Shown in pieces: positions 1 to 11,800 of a stretch of 64,000 nt of DNA (its first letter is position 1; each line of letters opens with the position of its first letter). The stretch covers positions 1 through 64,000 of the forward strand of contig NC_070572.1 in assembly GCF_026914185.1 (NCBI RefSeq), in the 5' to 3' direction. The notes below the pieces were generated by a model that did not search any database, was not told where the DNA came from, and saw only the letters and a list, made by a program, of their open reading frames with translations. This stretch comes from Puccinia triticina (taxonomy: Eukaryota; Basidiomycota; Pucciniomycetes; Pucciniales; Pucciniaceae). A program made the position numbers and the translations under genes.

Positions 1-381
1 CCCTAACCCTAACCCTAACCCTAACCCTAACCCTAACCCTAACCCTAACCCTAACCCTAACCCTAACCCTAACCCTAACCCTAACCCTAACCCTAACCCT
101 AACCCTAACCCTAACCCTAACCCTAACCCTAACCCTAACCCTAACCCTAACCCTAACCCTAACCCTAACCCTAACCCTAACCCTAACCCTAACCCTAACC
201 CTAACCCTAACCCTAACCCTAACCCTAACCCTAACCCTAACCCTAACCCTAACCCTAACCCTAACCCTAACCCTAACCCTAACCCTAACCCTAACCCTAA
301 CCCTAACCCTAACCCTAACCCTAACCCTAACCCTAACCCTAACCCTAACCCTAACCCTAACCCTAACCCTAACCCTAACCC
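1..381. repeat. Telomere, (CCCTAA)n
   Basis: There are 63 perfect CCCTAA units (1-378) followed by CCC and a break into unique sequence. The C-rich strand reads 5' to 3' from base 1, so this is the left physical end of a chromosome with the G-rich TTAGGG strand on the minus strand. TTAGGG is the usual repeat of filamentous fungi. Confidence 0.99.
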
Positions 382-1234
382 TTGTCCTCCTGAATGCGAC
401 TGGTTGCTGTAAAACAAAGGTCTAGATGTGATTGGGTCAGCTATTGCGCCATACCTGAACTCACAGAGCATAGTACCAGCTCACGTGGAGGCAGTGGGAG
501 TGGAAGCAGAAGCGGCCGGGGGATCTTCACTCACGACGAGGGACTTGGTTGGAGAGGTGAGGTGGAGGGGTGTTGAGGGTGACGTGTCCCTCCGGCGCAC
601 GGACTTTTGGAATCTGTGTAGCCCCCCCTCCTGCCGGCCGCTGGTGGTTGTCGGCTTGTTGGCCGTCAAAGCTTCTTGACAGCAAATAGCCGCTATGCCT
701 GCCAGCGGATGTTTGGTCAGGGCGTGTTTGCCGGCGACTTGACCGGGCAAGTTAACATAACTTGCCTGAAGTCGAGTCAACTTCATCTGAGCTTGAGTGT
801 TGGTGGGAGATCTGGTCAGATTGGCGGCAATTTGACAGAGTGGGGGTCAATTTGCCGGTGGCTTCCACCCCCCGTCAATCTGACAGGCAAAACTTTAAAA
901 AGCAAAACCGCCATGTACGTACCTTTTTGAGCTTTCACCTTTGTTTTCACGCGCCATTCACACAGCTGTCACAGCTGCACACCTGTCTCGCATAGTCTTA
1001 CACTGTTTTAGTGGGGATTTTCCGACCACAAATTCCCATTCCCATTAATGATTAGAACGACTGTAGTTGGCCCAGAACACTCGCCTTGATTCTCAGAAGT
1101 TTTGCTCCACAAACCACTTGCTTCAAAGTAAGTCCGTGATGCTCATCACACTTAATCATATTCATACCCCAGCTCCACTCTGACCTCGATCTACCCCAAA
1201 GGAGCGGTATTTGAAGCCCAGCAAAATCCCGCCC
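382..1234. other. Subtelomeric spacer without a supported gene
   Basis: Several short open frames overlap here on both strands, but none has recognisable domains or splice structure. A hairpin with 8-9 bp arms around GGCAAGTTA/TAACTTGCC lies near 746-768, and GGCAA/TTGCC motifs recur up to about 890. A CA-rich stretch near 950-985 precedes the next gene. I see nothing else to call. Confidence 0.5.
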
Positions 1235-4152
1235 ATGGAACCGACGACTCCCAAACGGCCTTTTGCCGAAGTTGAACCGTTGAACAATGATCAGGCATTC
1301 AAACGTTTCCGGGACAATCTTTCTCCAGAGGAAGATCTAAATTCAAAGGAAGCTTTTTGATTGTTTTGGAATGAGGCAGGAGGTACGTCGATTCTTTCAC
1401 ATCCATCCATTCCTCCTTGTTAACATTCACACTGATGATTTTTCTTCCTTTCTTTCCCAGCCGAGCTTGTCAAGAAGTATCTTGACCATCTTGATTCTTT
1501 TTCTGAAAAATTGCTTCAGGACACTGTCTTGACCAAGGAAAACTTCCGCTTGAGATGGGCAGATTTCCTCGCTGGAGATATGTCGTTGGAAGGGTTCTGT
1601 CGCCGGTTGCGGGTTGACAACCAACGCCTGAAGGACCAAGCTGTCCAACTTGCATTCTTGCAAAATCACCCGGGCTATTCCACCAACAAAGCGATCACCG
1701 TCCCGCAAATGAGTGAAGCCCTGAAATGTTGCGGTAACGGAGCAGAGCTTTATTTGAAATCTCTACTGAACAAACCCGCCCGCAAGGCCCTAGCATCCGG
1801 CATAAGCGTCGAGATCATCAAGAAAGGTTATGACGGTGATTTCTTGAAATCAGACACTATTCTTAAGCCACTGTTGGAAAAACTTCGAAAACAAGCAGCG
1901 ATGTGGGACAAAAACAGCTGTCATTCCCCGTACACCTCCCTGGTTGGCCCAATGACTTGTGGAAAAACTCAATCATTAGGCAAGCTATCCGAGCATGTAT
2001 GCGTAGTTTATATCTGCCTTTGCAATAAAGATTCCGACGGGCAGCCACCCCGATCAGCGCTGGCTTCTAGCATGACGCCAGATACAGTAGCAGATTTGAC
2101 CAATTACTATGAAAGCTTCCTCATCGCTATCTTTGGGGTGGTGACCAAATTCTTTTCTAAACATAAAGATACGCCGAACAAAGAGCTCCTGAAGCAATGG
2201 TTTGATTACAATTGCCCAAAGAATTTGCAACTGGAAGAGGTAACCGACTTTTCCAAGGCTGTTTCCAATAAAATCAATCATCACTATGGATCTTTTCAAA
2301 AGAACCCAAACAACAAGGCGTCCACACTTCTCAAAAAAGCCGCAGCCAACATGTTCACTCAAACAGAGGGTATCCACCCTTCCTTTAACGTATTGCTTGC
2401 AATCAATGAGGCGCGGGCATTACTCTCGTCGCCCAAAAAAATTCCAAATGAATTCTCTTTTTTCCGCAATTTTTGTCGTGCTTTACAACATATACCTCCA
2501 CATAAAGGCTTCTTCACCATACTAGCCGATACTACTTCGCAAGTTGCCAACTTTAACCCAGCACCCAAGTACGATCCTAGCGCAAGAGGTGGTCTTGAAA
2601 AAGGTGTTTGGCTTTTCGACCCAATATACCAGATTTCCTCGCTCGATGTCCTAGTCCCAACCAATTCACCTACATCCTGGAACAAATTGACGTCGGCCGC
2701 TCGACTAGTCAATTATGGAACTCCAGTTTATGGAGCATACTGGCGCGATGCGCAAGCCGAGTCAATTAACCAATTGGAAGTCTTCAGCCACATCATCAGC
2801 TTAGCACAATCCAAGCTACTTTGTTCAAATCAGCTGCCCCTACCTCAAAACCTCACCAAATATCAAGCCCTCGCATTGCTAGGTACTACAATCCAGCCAA
2901 GGCTCAGCGGCACTTTGCACTTGAACTCCAAGCTAGTTTCATCGCATGCAGCTCATTGTGACTACATGTCACCCGGTCGTGACCTGATTCTCGCTAATTA
3001 CCCCTCCCAGTTTATCTTGGCATCTGCAGCGAATAGAACTTTGGCAGACAAAGAAATGCTCATTTGCTGCATCAAGAAGCTAACTGCCACTCTGCGCCTC
3101 GGACTTGATGCCAGGGGAGTTGCTGGAGAGCTAGCCAGCAGGATCATTCTATCATGTGTGATGCGCGAGGCTATGCAAAAATCAAAGGAAGATCCTGTCG
3201 AAATACATTACGGTTGCTCAGTTTGATTGGCCGACTTTTTGAATGCTTTAACCGGTTGTTCAGAAGACAAGTTAGAGCTTGGTGAAAACCTCTCCCCCAA
3301 ACACCGCACGAATCTCTTGAAAAACGGGATGGTTTTTTGGAACCATTTCTGTTAGAATTATGCCCCATGCCCAGAAGAGGATTTATTTCCTTTTTGTTCC
3401 TTTTCTTTCCATCAGGGTCCTTTAGCCCCCTAGGCCCCTGTTAGGCCCCTTTTTCTCCATGTATTTCATTCGTCCCCTCATGAAATACAACCCTCACTTA
3501 GTTCCGAGCCCATAGTAGTCAGACCTGCTCCTCTGGAGACTTCTGATCTGCTGTTCTGAGTCCCTGAGCATTCTGTGCTCCTGATCTTCTTCAGCTCACC
3601 CTTCTTCAGTCTCAGGCCTTTGGCCACATTTTCTTCATTTTCATCCAAATCTCCTACACGCCGAACTCAAGGCAGCTGTTAAACTTCCTTTATTGAGGGC
3701 TAGCCGTGCAATGCAAACCATTACAAAAAGGTTTTGATCAACTATTCACAATCTATCTGAAGCGTGACAATACCCTTGACAAGCAGAACATCACGTTCTG
3801 CGGTGTTCAAGTCAAGAATACCACAACCAAGCCCAACTTTGCCCAAGACAATTGCAAATGGACTGATGTATCCTCTGATGTTAAAATCCCGAAGGCCAAC
3901 CCATATCTCGTGCTTTTCATGAGCCTGAAGACAAAAGGCGACGTGGCTCCGTTACTGCCGCCAGATGCACGACGAGCCTCCCAAGTTTTTCATGGTTTCA
4001 AGGGCTATGCGTGTCTTCCTGAAGGCGTAGCTGAAGCTCTAGAAGAAATGATACAAGTCGAGCCGGATTTGCGGTTGCTTCATCAAGATCAACCTGGAAG
4101 GGAATACGCCCACACAGTCAACCCATTGGTTTATACTGGTCCCCAGAGCTGA
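1235..4152 (+). pseudogene. Degenerate P-loop NTPase plus nuclease-like gene
   Basis: The first exon runs from ATG 1235 to 1382. An intron (GTACGT at 1383, CCCAG ending 1460) joins it in phase to a long open stretch of 571 codons ending at 3226. A Walker A motif, GPMTCGKTQ, lies near 1950-1976. Similarity-like coding resumes downstream and continues in a 148-codon segment ending at 4152, with a QVKN motif near 3808 that resembles the Q-x-K core of some PD-(D/E)xK nucleases. The frame is broken by TGA 1358-1360, TGA 3224-3226, TAG 3351-3353 and TGA 3694-3696. About 290 bp (roughly 3385-3675) interrupts the C-terminal part as an insertion or an unusual intron. The order NTPase then nuclease-like domain resembles large fungal families related to CRN-type proteins, which is inference. 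Its place immediately inside the telomere fits a dispersed subtelomeric family. Translation as one protein is unlikely. Confidence 0.6.
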
Positions 4153-4682
4153 ATCATCATGATCACTCCCATCGGTATGCACATAATTTCCCGCAGCCCC
4201 AAATAATCTCAATTGCAACATTGATAATTATCCAATTTTCCTATTTGCTTTTGTTCCCATTCTTATACAACAGTCAAGCCCCACTTCCTACGCATGTTTT
4301 GCCTTGTAGCTCCCCATCATCATCCCTCTTGACTGTCCATGAAGTTGACTGTCCATGAAGCTTTGAATTATGTGTGTTAATTATTGCTGTATTTACATCC
4401 TATGAGCAAAGATATTATCAATGTGACAGATCAGGTACATGTCAATCTTGCAAAAAGGAAAACCCAATGGCAAAGGCAAATTGGACAAGACCAAAAAGCC
4501 TAGTTGTCTGTCCCTTTGAATTCACCAGCAACTACTGGAAAAAGAAGCAATTCTGTAAAATTATCACTTAGGAACCTCTGCACAACCATCAACCTGCAGA
4601 ACACTCCTTGGCCCATGCTTTCGAAGGCATGCTTGAGGTTTGGCGCTGGTGTGGTGTGCTGGCTGGGATTTTGCTGACTTAA
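4153..4682. other. Intergenic, no supported gene
   Basis: This spacer follows the broken NTPase gene. The only structure seen is a 16-bp direct duplication, TTGACTGTCCATGAAG, at about 4329-4360. There is no convincing reading frame. Confidence 0.4.
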
Positions 4683-4907
4683 CTAAGCCTCCCGGGACTG
4701 GGGGTGCGGAGCACCCCAATGCGAAGCATTTCCCATTCCCAAGAGAGAGTCCTTGATTTGGTTGTCGGACTTGGAATCAACGGACTGAAATGAGACGCTA
4801 CTCAATGCCAGCGGAGTTGTATCTTCCAGCTCAAAGGGAGGCTCCGCCTGGTTCTCTAATGGCGGGGAAAAATCTGGACTGGGTTGTTTGCAGTTTTGAT
4901 CCGCCAT
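4683..4907 (-). CDS. Small acidic Pro/Ser-rich open frame, possible gag-like N-terminus
   Basis: A 74-codon frame starts in a strong initiation context (ACCATGGCG on the minus strand, ATG at 4907) and encodes a hydrophilic, Pro/Glu/Ser-rich peptide. No domain is recognisable. It has the composition of the disordered start of a retroelement gag or of a truncated host gene. No downstream exon is evident. I include it only because of its start context and composition; it may be spurious. Confidence 0.2.
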   Translation of the reverse strand: MADQNCKQPSPDFSPPLENQAEPPFELEDTTPLALSSVSFQSVDSKSDNQIKDSLLGMGNASHWGAPHPQSREA

Positions 4908-5575
4908 GGTGCTGAATAAGTTTAATCGGAAGGAAGGGGGTAGTCAAGTCCGGGACTCCTAAGACTCGATAGCTTGTTTACGCTGGGCTCATAACCTGAG
5001 AAACCAGAACAGCGGGCTGTGAGCTAGGGAGGCTGTGATGATAACCAAACTGAGAGTTAGTAATAAATACAAACCAACAGCCTGTCAGTAATAGAAAAAT
5101 TTGCAGCTTTTTTGGTGGGTGAATAAATACTGTTGTTTAACTTAAAACTACTTCCTGATCTTCAATATCATGGCACTTGGGATCAAGCATACATTTTACG
5201 CAGACCAACCAAGCTTTATGTGAAGTTGCAATGTACATATTTCAGCACCTCAGGAAACGCAAGCTCCCAACACATAATTTAGTCCTCATGTCATGCATGG
5301 TGTGATCACTGGCACTCTTAGATCAGAGAGTTGGTGATAGTAGAAAGCTCCCAGGGACTAATCTGAAAAGGTTGAAAGACATACAGAGGCTAAGAGAGGA
5401 GATTTTGACTTTTATTGAACTTGATTGCAGTGGTTGGATGAAGATTTTAGTAGAGGGAAACCCGGAAGAATTGGGCGTCATTTTGAGAGATTTGAGGGAT
5501 GCATGGGTCAGAGTGTGACCTTTGAAGTCTTGCTAGACAGGGGAAGTAAACACAGGACTGTAAAGCCTAAGATTT
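4908..5575. other. AT-rich spacer ending in a Helitron-like terminus
   Basis: I find no gene in this stretch. It probably belongs to the body of the non-autonomous Helitron-like element whose 3' end is called at 5576-5603; its 5' end was not located. Confidence 0.35.
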
Positions 5576-5603
5576 GCAGCGGCAAAGCCGCCTTGGCCTC
5601 TAG
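5576..5603 (+). mobile_element. Helitron-like 3' terminus, copy 1
   Basis: GCAGCGGC-AAA-GCCGC forms a short GC hairpin, followed by CTTGGCCT and then CTAG with T as the next base. A hairpin about 10 nt before a CTRR end followed by T is the defining 3' end of Helitrons. Nearly the same 28 bp recurs at 22511-22538 and 23269-23296, with only the hairpin loop and one other base changed, while the sequence upstream of each copy differs. Confidence 0.6.
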
Positions 5604-5823
5604 TCTATACTAAAATTGTAAACTCCATACTCAAACAGGAGTCATCTGAAAGGGAAGAATACTACCTGCTAAAGGGTGACAGGTGCCCTCTGGTGTTGCA
5701 AATTACCATCTCTACTCACCATTTCTAATAGCATCTGGGGGTACAGATAAAGCCACTGCATCATGTTCTGGAAAAATTTGTGGATTTCAGTTGGCAAATT
5801 CAATGTTTTCTTGCTAGCATTTT

Positions 5824-5826
5824 TCA
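5824..5826. repeat. Target-site duplication TCA, left copy
   Basis: TCA directly precedes the left terminal inverted repeat at 5827. The same TCA follows the right repeat at 18689-18691. A 3-bp duplication is characteristic of CACTA/EnSpm insertions. Confidence 0.85.
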
Positions 5827-6013
5827 CACTTCAAAAAAAATTGCATATCCTGTCCGGGATATGTCACACATGACACAGGATATGTCATGTCATTTTTTTT
5901 TTTTTAAAAAAAAGGGGCTAATAATACATTTCAGCGCAAAAATAAGTGTGTGTAGTAGAGTAGAAACATACAAGCTAGGTAGAACTGGGACTAGGAGGAT
6001 TTTGTTTTTTTTG
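5827..6013 (+). repeat. Left terminal inverted repeat of the CACTA element
   Basis: This 187 bp segment begins CACTTCAAAAAAAATTGC and contains two copies of a GGATATGTCA motif, then a T13/A8 run. It is the reverse complement of 18503-18688 apart from one T. The internal motif copies are plausible transposase-binding repeats, which is inference. Confidence 0.92.
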
Positions 6014-6099
6014 TTTTTTTTTCATTTTTTGTTTTTTTTTTGTTGTTTTATTTTTAAAGCTATGATTACAGTCTGAGTAGATTGGATGATACTTGGGTG

Positions 6100-8353
6100 G
6101 CAAATCGGACTTATAAGACGTGCTCCGGCGCCGAGTCGGGCGATGCCGTTGGTTGCTGGCTGGCCTCAGGGCCGTGAGCGGAAGGGGCGGCCTCCGGCGC
6201 CAAGTCGGGCGATGTTGGCGGTTGCTGGCTGGCCTCAGGGCCGGGAGCGGAAGGGGCGGCCTCCGGAGGAGAGTCGGGCGATGCCGGCAGTTGCTGGCTA
6301 GCCTCAGGGCCAGGAGCGGAAGGGGCGGCCTCCGGCGCCAAGTCGGGCGATGTTGGCGGTTGCTGGCTGGCCTCAGGGCCGGGAGTGGAAGGGGCGGCCT
6401 CCGGCGCCAAGTCGGGCGATGCTGGCGGTTGCTGGCTGGCCTCAGGGCCGGGAGCGGAAGGGGCGGCCTCCGGAGGAGAGTCGGGCGATGCCGGCAGTTG
6501 CTGGCTAGCCTCAGGGCCGGGAGCGGAAGGGGCGGCCTCCGGCGCCAAGTCGGGCGATGCTGGCTGGCCTCAGGGCGGGAGGAGCACGCCGGCACCGATT
6601 GAGCGGCCAAATGCGGTAATTGCCAAAAGTTTGATGTCCAGGAGGATTGCGGCACCTGGGTTGACAAATGTAATCCAAAAACTAGACAAGGTTGAGGCTG
6701 GGTGGGCAACTCTTGTTGGCTTGCCTTTGTGCCAGGAGATCCTAGATTTCCGATCTCGGTTAGGGTGAGGGGAAGGGTACGACTGTTGATCTCGGTTAGG
6801 GTGAGTGGAAGAGTACCACTGGGTTGTACTCGAGAAGGACTTGTGGCAAGTCTCACAAGTACCTCCTCCACAAATGAAAAGTCTTCGTCTCCTGCAGGAT
6901 TCGACTCGGCGCGCATCTCCGCCAGTTGGTCAAGTGAGAGCTGCTGAGTGGCCGGTGTATCGTTCAGTAGGCTGTCCAAGAAAACTAGACACCAATGATC
7001 AGGAGTTAGTGTGGCAAATGTGAAAGGAGTGAATGTGGGACTAACATGCTGAAGCCCGGGGCCGTGAGGATGCTGGACTGGCTCCAAAGGAACTGGTGCT
7101 TGGAGGAGAGTCCAAGTCCATCGGTTGAGAAGTATCTCCCGGGTTTGACTCATCCTCGAGTTGAGAATTGCGAATCGGCAACTCAACGCTGGTAAGACTC
7201 GAGATTTCCGTGACATGGGGGGCTGACAGAAGAGGGCTGGTTGTGGTGCCGGTTTCCGAAGCCTCCGAGTCTGCTTCAAAAGAAATCAGATCCATGTCCT
7301 CGGTTGGCGGTTGGAATGCTGCTGTCGGAAAATCCTCGGCGTCCAGTAATGACGGAGCATCGGCGGCTCTAACAGGCTGGGAAGGAAGGAGGGGACGAGG
7401 GAGCTGATCGTGACCCGAATGAGCAAGCAGAAGGTCGTGAATATCTTGCACGTCGGCTCTACGCGGGAAATAGGGCGGGGGGGCCTTGATTGGTCAGTTG
7501 CACTGGCTAGAGTGATCAGGGGCTTGGTTATTGTTTTGGTCACCCTTATCGTAACACGCTGACGATGGTCAGGCGTATGAGACATGGTCTCCTGGATGTT
7601 GGTTTGGAGTACAAGTACTAAAATCAGCATTACCGCGCCTGGGTTGCGGATTCTGGAGGTATGCAACTCACCGTCACCGTCACGTTCATGCGGCTTGCCC
7701 CAGGGTCGGGATCAAGACCCGGCAGGTCAGCTGGAGCAGCTGGAACATGGGGGTTTGGCCTAGCGAATCCCGTAGATCTGGAGAGGTCCTCCCGGGGAAC
7801 TGGGACAGCCGGAGCCTGTTGGTTTGGCAGAGACGTACGTGTAGCTCTACTGATCACTCTGCGAGGCGCACGCCCTTCTTGGTTTGGTGATGGCGACAAG
7901 GTTCTAGGCACGTCGCGTGGCCAAGGGTTAGGCGGAGTTCCTGCCCAAAACACGCATCAGACCAACAACGATTTTCATTCCAAAGAAATCACTTATGTTC
8001 AGCAGGACCAGTGGTATCCCGAGAACGGCTTCGTAGCCTTCGGGCAGGAGTCTGGGGTTCCAAGGGGACTGTAGAGTAATCATTTGTCAGATTACTGCAG
8101 AGAGAGAAATTGGCAAATGAGGAAAAACAAACCATTGGCCAATCGTTTGGTTGCCAGCTGTTGCAACTCGGCCTTCGTAATTTTTGAATGAATATAAATT
8201 TCAGAATCTAAACGGCGCAGAAGATCTAGTATTTGTTGCCTTTTCAAGCCTGAGATTCGTGGATCTATTTCCCTGGGTGGAGGATGTGCAGGGATGTGCG
8301 GAAGTTAGAGATCTGTGCAAGCCCCATGTTGCGTTAAGGTCTTACCTTTCCAT
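6100..8353 (-). CDS. CACTA accessory gene, SAP-like start and 23-residue repeats
   Basis: ATG at 8353 opens an 8-nt exon (8346-8353) that splices in phase to 8133-8272 and then 7993-8068. The second exon encodes a helix-loop-helix stretch (ILDLLRRLDSEIY...ELQQLA) resembling SAP/HeH DNA-binding modules. Further coding segments lie at 7672-7940 (Pro/Arg-rich, donor GTGAGT) and about 7041-7490 (acidic, Ser/Thr-rich). The tail is a 69-bp minisatellite at 6122-6592 encoding about 6.5 copies of a 23-residue Ala/Pro/Ser/Gln repeat. The junction of the third and fourth exons does not keep frame, and a TGA interrupts the start of the acidic segment, so this copy may be defective. It diverges from the plus-strand accessory gene. 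The function is unknown; a DNA-binding helper of transposition is a guess. Confidence 0.5.
6122..6592. repeat. 69-bp minisatellite inside the minus-strand accessory gene
   Basis: The marker GGGGCGGCCTCCGG recurs at 6184, 6253, 6322, 6391, 6460 and 6529, exactly 69 bp apart. Units alternate between GGCGCCAAG and GGAGGAGAG variants, as if a two-unit block had duplicated. The period is a multiple of three, so every frame stays open through it and many spurious frames appear on both strands. Confidence 0.95.
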
Positions 8354-8895
8354 GTCGTCGCCCACACCGATGGCAGAACTGATGAAATGTTATGGAGGTG
8401 TGGGGAAAGCTCATGGTGAAATCAGCAGGGTTATATACTAGGATTGCATAGCATTCAAGTTTTAAACACTGAGGATCGGAAAGCTGTCCAATGTCCACCG
8501 ATCCAGCTGTCAAGTCACAGAAGGTCACAGACAGTTCGAAATCAATCTTATTAAGCAACTCTACAAGCTCCGTGGAGCTTCTTTCAAGAACTTCTTTAAT
8601 TCTGCGTCACATACACAACATGGATCTTCTACCTCCGGGGATCCGCTGGCATGAGAGATTTACTTGGTGCATATTGTACTAAGGTTAGCCAGTCTACCAA
8701 TTATGGGTGTCGTAAACCAGCATACACCGCCCGTCACCTGATCATGCTTGCCAGTGCTTGCCAGAACGCGTCAAGGGCCTGTGTCAAGTGGGCGGCCGGA
8801 ATTACAACAGAGTCTGAGGTATTTAACTCACTGCTTCCGTTTATCCCCAACACGCGAAGCGCCCAGCCAAGAGAAAGTCTGTCAATGGATCCGAA

Positions 8896-11800
8896 ATGAC
8901 CAGTGAGTGATTTATTATGATCATCGTGCAAGCTTTGTTTATGTGGTGAGACAAGATTAAACTGACCTTCAACTCGTAATATTTTCTGGAGCTCAGAACT
9001 TGAAGAAGACTGGCTGCGTTAGTATTCCATCCTACAGCCATCTACATCTAGCCACCACTGATTTGGTACAAAACTTGATAATTTGATGCAGCCGCCAGAA
9101 CATTAAGACTTCCTGGATTAAGGTCGCGACTTAATTTGCTGGGCATTGCCTTTGATGAAAAAAAAACTCGCCGTCCACAGCTGGTGGAGTTGTACAAAGC
9201 AAACAAGCCGTCAGCAACCACAGGTCCCTCAGGAGCGCCACCTGTCCTCGAGCCAGGAACCGTCGCGCCGGAAGAAACTGTCGAGCGGGAAACGTCCGTC
9301 AGGCCCAAAGAGACCGTCGAGAGGGAAAAGACCGCCGAGCCGCAAAGGACTGTCGAGCGGGAAGGGGCCGTTGGGCCGGAAGAAATTGTTGAGCGGGAAA
9401 GGTCCGCCGAGCGGGAACAGACAAAATCTGTTGAGCCGGCGAGCCATGGCACAAAAAGCACCGTCGGGACAAAGAAGCCTTGAGGGCCACCTCAACGTAA
9501 GCGGGTGAACAAGCCGGCCAGCCAGCTTACGGGTTCTGCCAAAGCCTCAAAGGATGCAAAACCTTCAAGGGACTGCTGGAAACGTAAGTAAGCAGTCAAT
9601 TCTTCTGGGGTTCCCAGGTCTTGATCACTGAGAATTGCGTTGCACGCACAGCATCGTCCAAGCATAATATTGAAGCTTTGAAGAGCATCCTTACTCGCCA
9701 CCACGTGCCCTTCAAGCACAAGGCAAACGCAAAAGGGAAGATCGGAAGAGATGTCCTCGTTCCACTTTACAACGAGCTCAAAGAGCGTGTCGAATCCGCC
9801 GATAAAACTGAAGTTTCTGGACCATCCAATGGCCAAGCACGCGACACTCAAACCCCAGTGCATTCCAAGGATTCAGACCTTTCTTTACCACAATCAGCCG
9901 CCAACATCCTGCCTCGTAACGGCAAGTCCCCAAGCGTTGTCGGCACGACATCTTTATCGGCTACGGTTTCTGATCCTTCCAAAGGTAAAGGTAAAGCACG
10001 TGACAGCCAGGCTCCAGCCCTTCCTTCACCAGCCGCCGACATCCATCCGCCTGGCAACGGCAAGGCTCCAAGCGGTGTTGGCACGGCATCTTTGCCAGTT
10101 GTGCTTTCTGATCCTTCCAAAGTCCAAGCACCCAAAAACCAGGCTCCAGAGGAATCCAACGATCCAATCCTCTCCTTACCACGATCGGCCGCAGACATCC
10201 TGCCTGGTCACGGCAAGTCCCCAAGTGTTGTTGGCACAACATCTATACCGGCTGCGGTTTCTGATCCTTCGAAAGGTAAAGGTAAAGCACGAGACAACCA
10301 GGCTCCAGACCTTTCTTCATCAGCCGCCAACATCCATCCGCCTGGCAACGGAAAGGCCCCAAGCGTTGTTGGCACGGCATCTTTACTTTCTGATCTTTCC
10401 GAAGATAATGCACGCGAAAACCAGGCTCCAACGCAATCCAAGGATCCAATCATCTCCTTACCACGATTGGCCGCAGACATCCAAGCTTCAGTGCAGTCGG
10501 GATCATCACTACAACACACACCCTCCGGAGAAGTAGAAACCGAGAACCGTATCCGGAAGGCGCCTGATCAAGTTGGAGTCGGAGAAGCTGAAAAAACGAA
10601 GCAGGATGGCTCGAGAATACGCAAGGCAGATCTGATTGATTTAGATGGAAACACCTCTGACTTGGTGAGTGAGAATCTCTAATTGAAATCAGGTCGCAGA
10701 GTTGCAAACTAACCCCCTTTTTGACATGAAGGATGAGATGGATTTTGCTCGAAAACGACCTCGCGTTGCTCCGGTGAAGCTGCCACCGGTATGCGCCCGA
10801 CCGCATTGGATAGTGGAAAGGCACCTCAACAAGGATAAAACCTACCATGAGATGATGCGCAAGGGTCAACAATCTAACGCATCAGGGCTGCCGACCTCGC
10901 CAACACAAGAATCGATGCGCGGCAGCCCACAGCTTGCTGACACGCTGGGCGAAGTGGCCGACTTTCCAGCTCCAGTTCAGCCTGCAAAGCCACCAGAGCC
11001 GATGATACTGACGGATATGGCTGGCAGTAACTCCCCGCGAGCCAACGATTGGGAGGACTTGATTGATTGGGATGGTCCCAACTTGGAATTATTAGCGCCT
11101 CAGCCCACTCACCAAGCGATTTTGGCTGACCCACCAGCGCCGGCAACCCTGCCAGCGCATAATTTGTCGGACTTGATTGATTGGGATGGTCCCGACTTGG
11201 AATCATTAGCGCCTCAACCCACTCAACAAGCGATTTTGGCTGACCCACCAGCGCCGGCAACCCTGCCAGCGCAGAATTTTTCGGACTTGATTGGTTGGGA
11301 TGGAACCAACTCGGAATCCATCCCAAACCCCAATCACCCACCGATTCCAGTCAACAGGAGAAAAGCATGCATGATTGATTTGGATGGAGACGACTTGGAA
11401 TCGGTACGTCAGCATAAATAATTAGTATCAGGTCTCGTAATCAGAAACTGATCACCTTATTGACTTGCAGGATGAGATGGATTTTACTCAAAAGCGACCT
11501 CGCATTGCTCCAGTGAAACTACCACCGGTATGCGCCCGACCGCACTGGATAGTCCAAAGGCAACTCGAGAACGAAAAGGTTCCTCAGAGTCCACAATCAC
11601 AGCATGTGGAGGTTCCAGCTCAGCCGGCAACCCTGCCTGTGCAGGATTTGACCCAGGATTCCTCACGCGGAAACAAAGATCCAATTCTTGAACCCGACAA
11701 CAGATCAGCTTCAGTCAATCCCCGAGAGGAACCACCTTTGTTGCAAGCCCCATCAACAGGCTGTGGCCCAAAGATGACCAACAACCTAGGTCCGTTGATT

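Noticed and set aside
3350..3659. Possible solo LTR starting TGTTAG and ending CCTACA
   Set aside because: No target duplication flanks these borders, and nearby coding similarity would place the interruption a little further in, so LTR identity is not supported.
6120..6768. Plus-strand Gly/Arg/Leu-rich frames over the 69-bp minisatellite
   Set aside because: The period is a multiple of three, so all frames stay open. The minus-strand reading agrees with the upstream exons of the divergent accessory gene.
8716..8740. CATACACCGCCCGTCACC, resembling the universally conserved end of small-subunit rRNA
   Set aside because: Only about 13 bases match and the flanks show no rRNA structure. It lies inside the CACTA element near coding exons, so it is a chance match.
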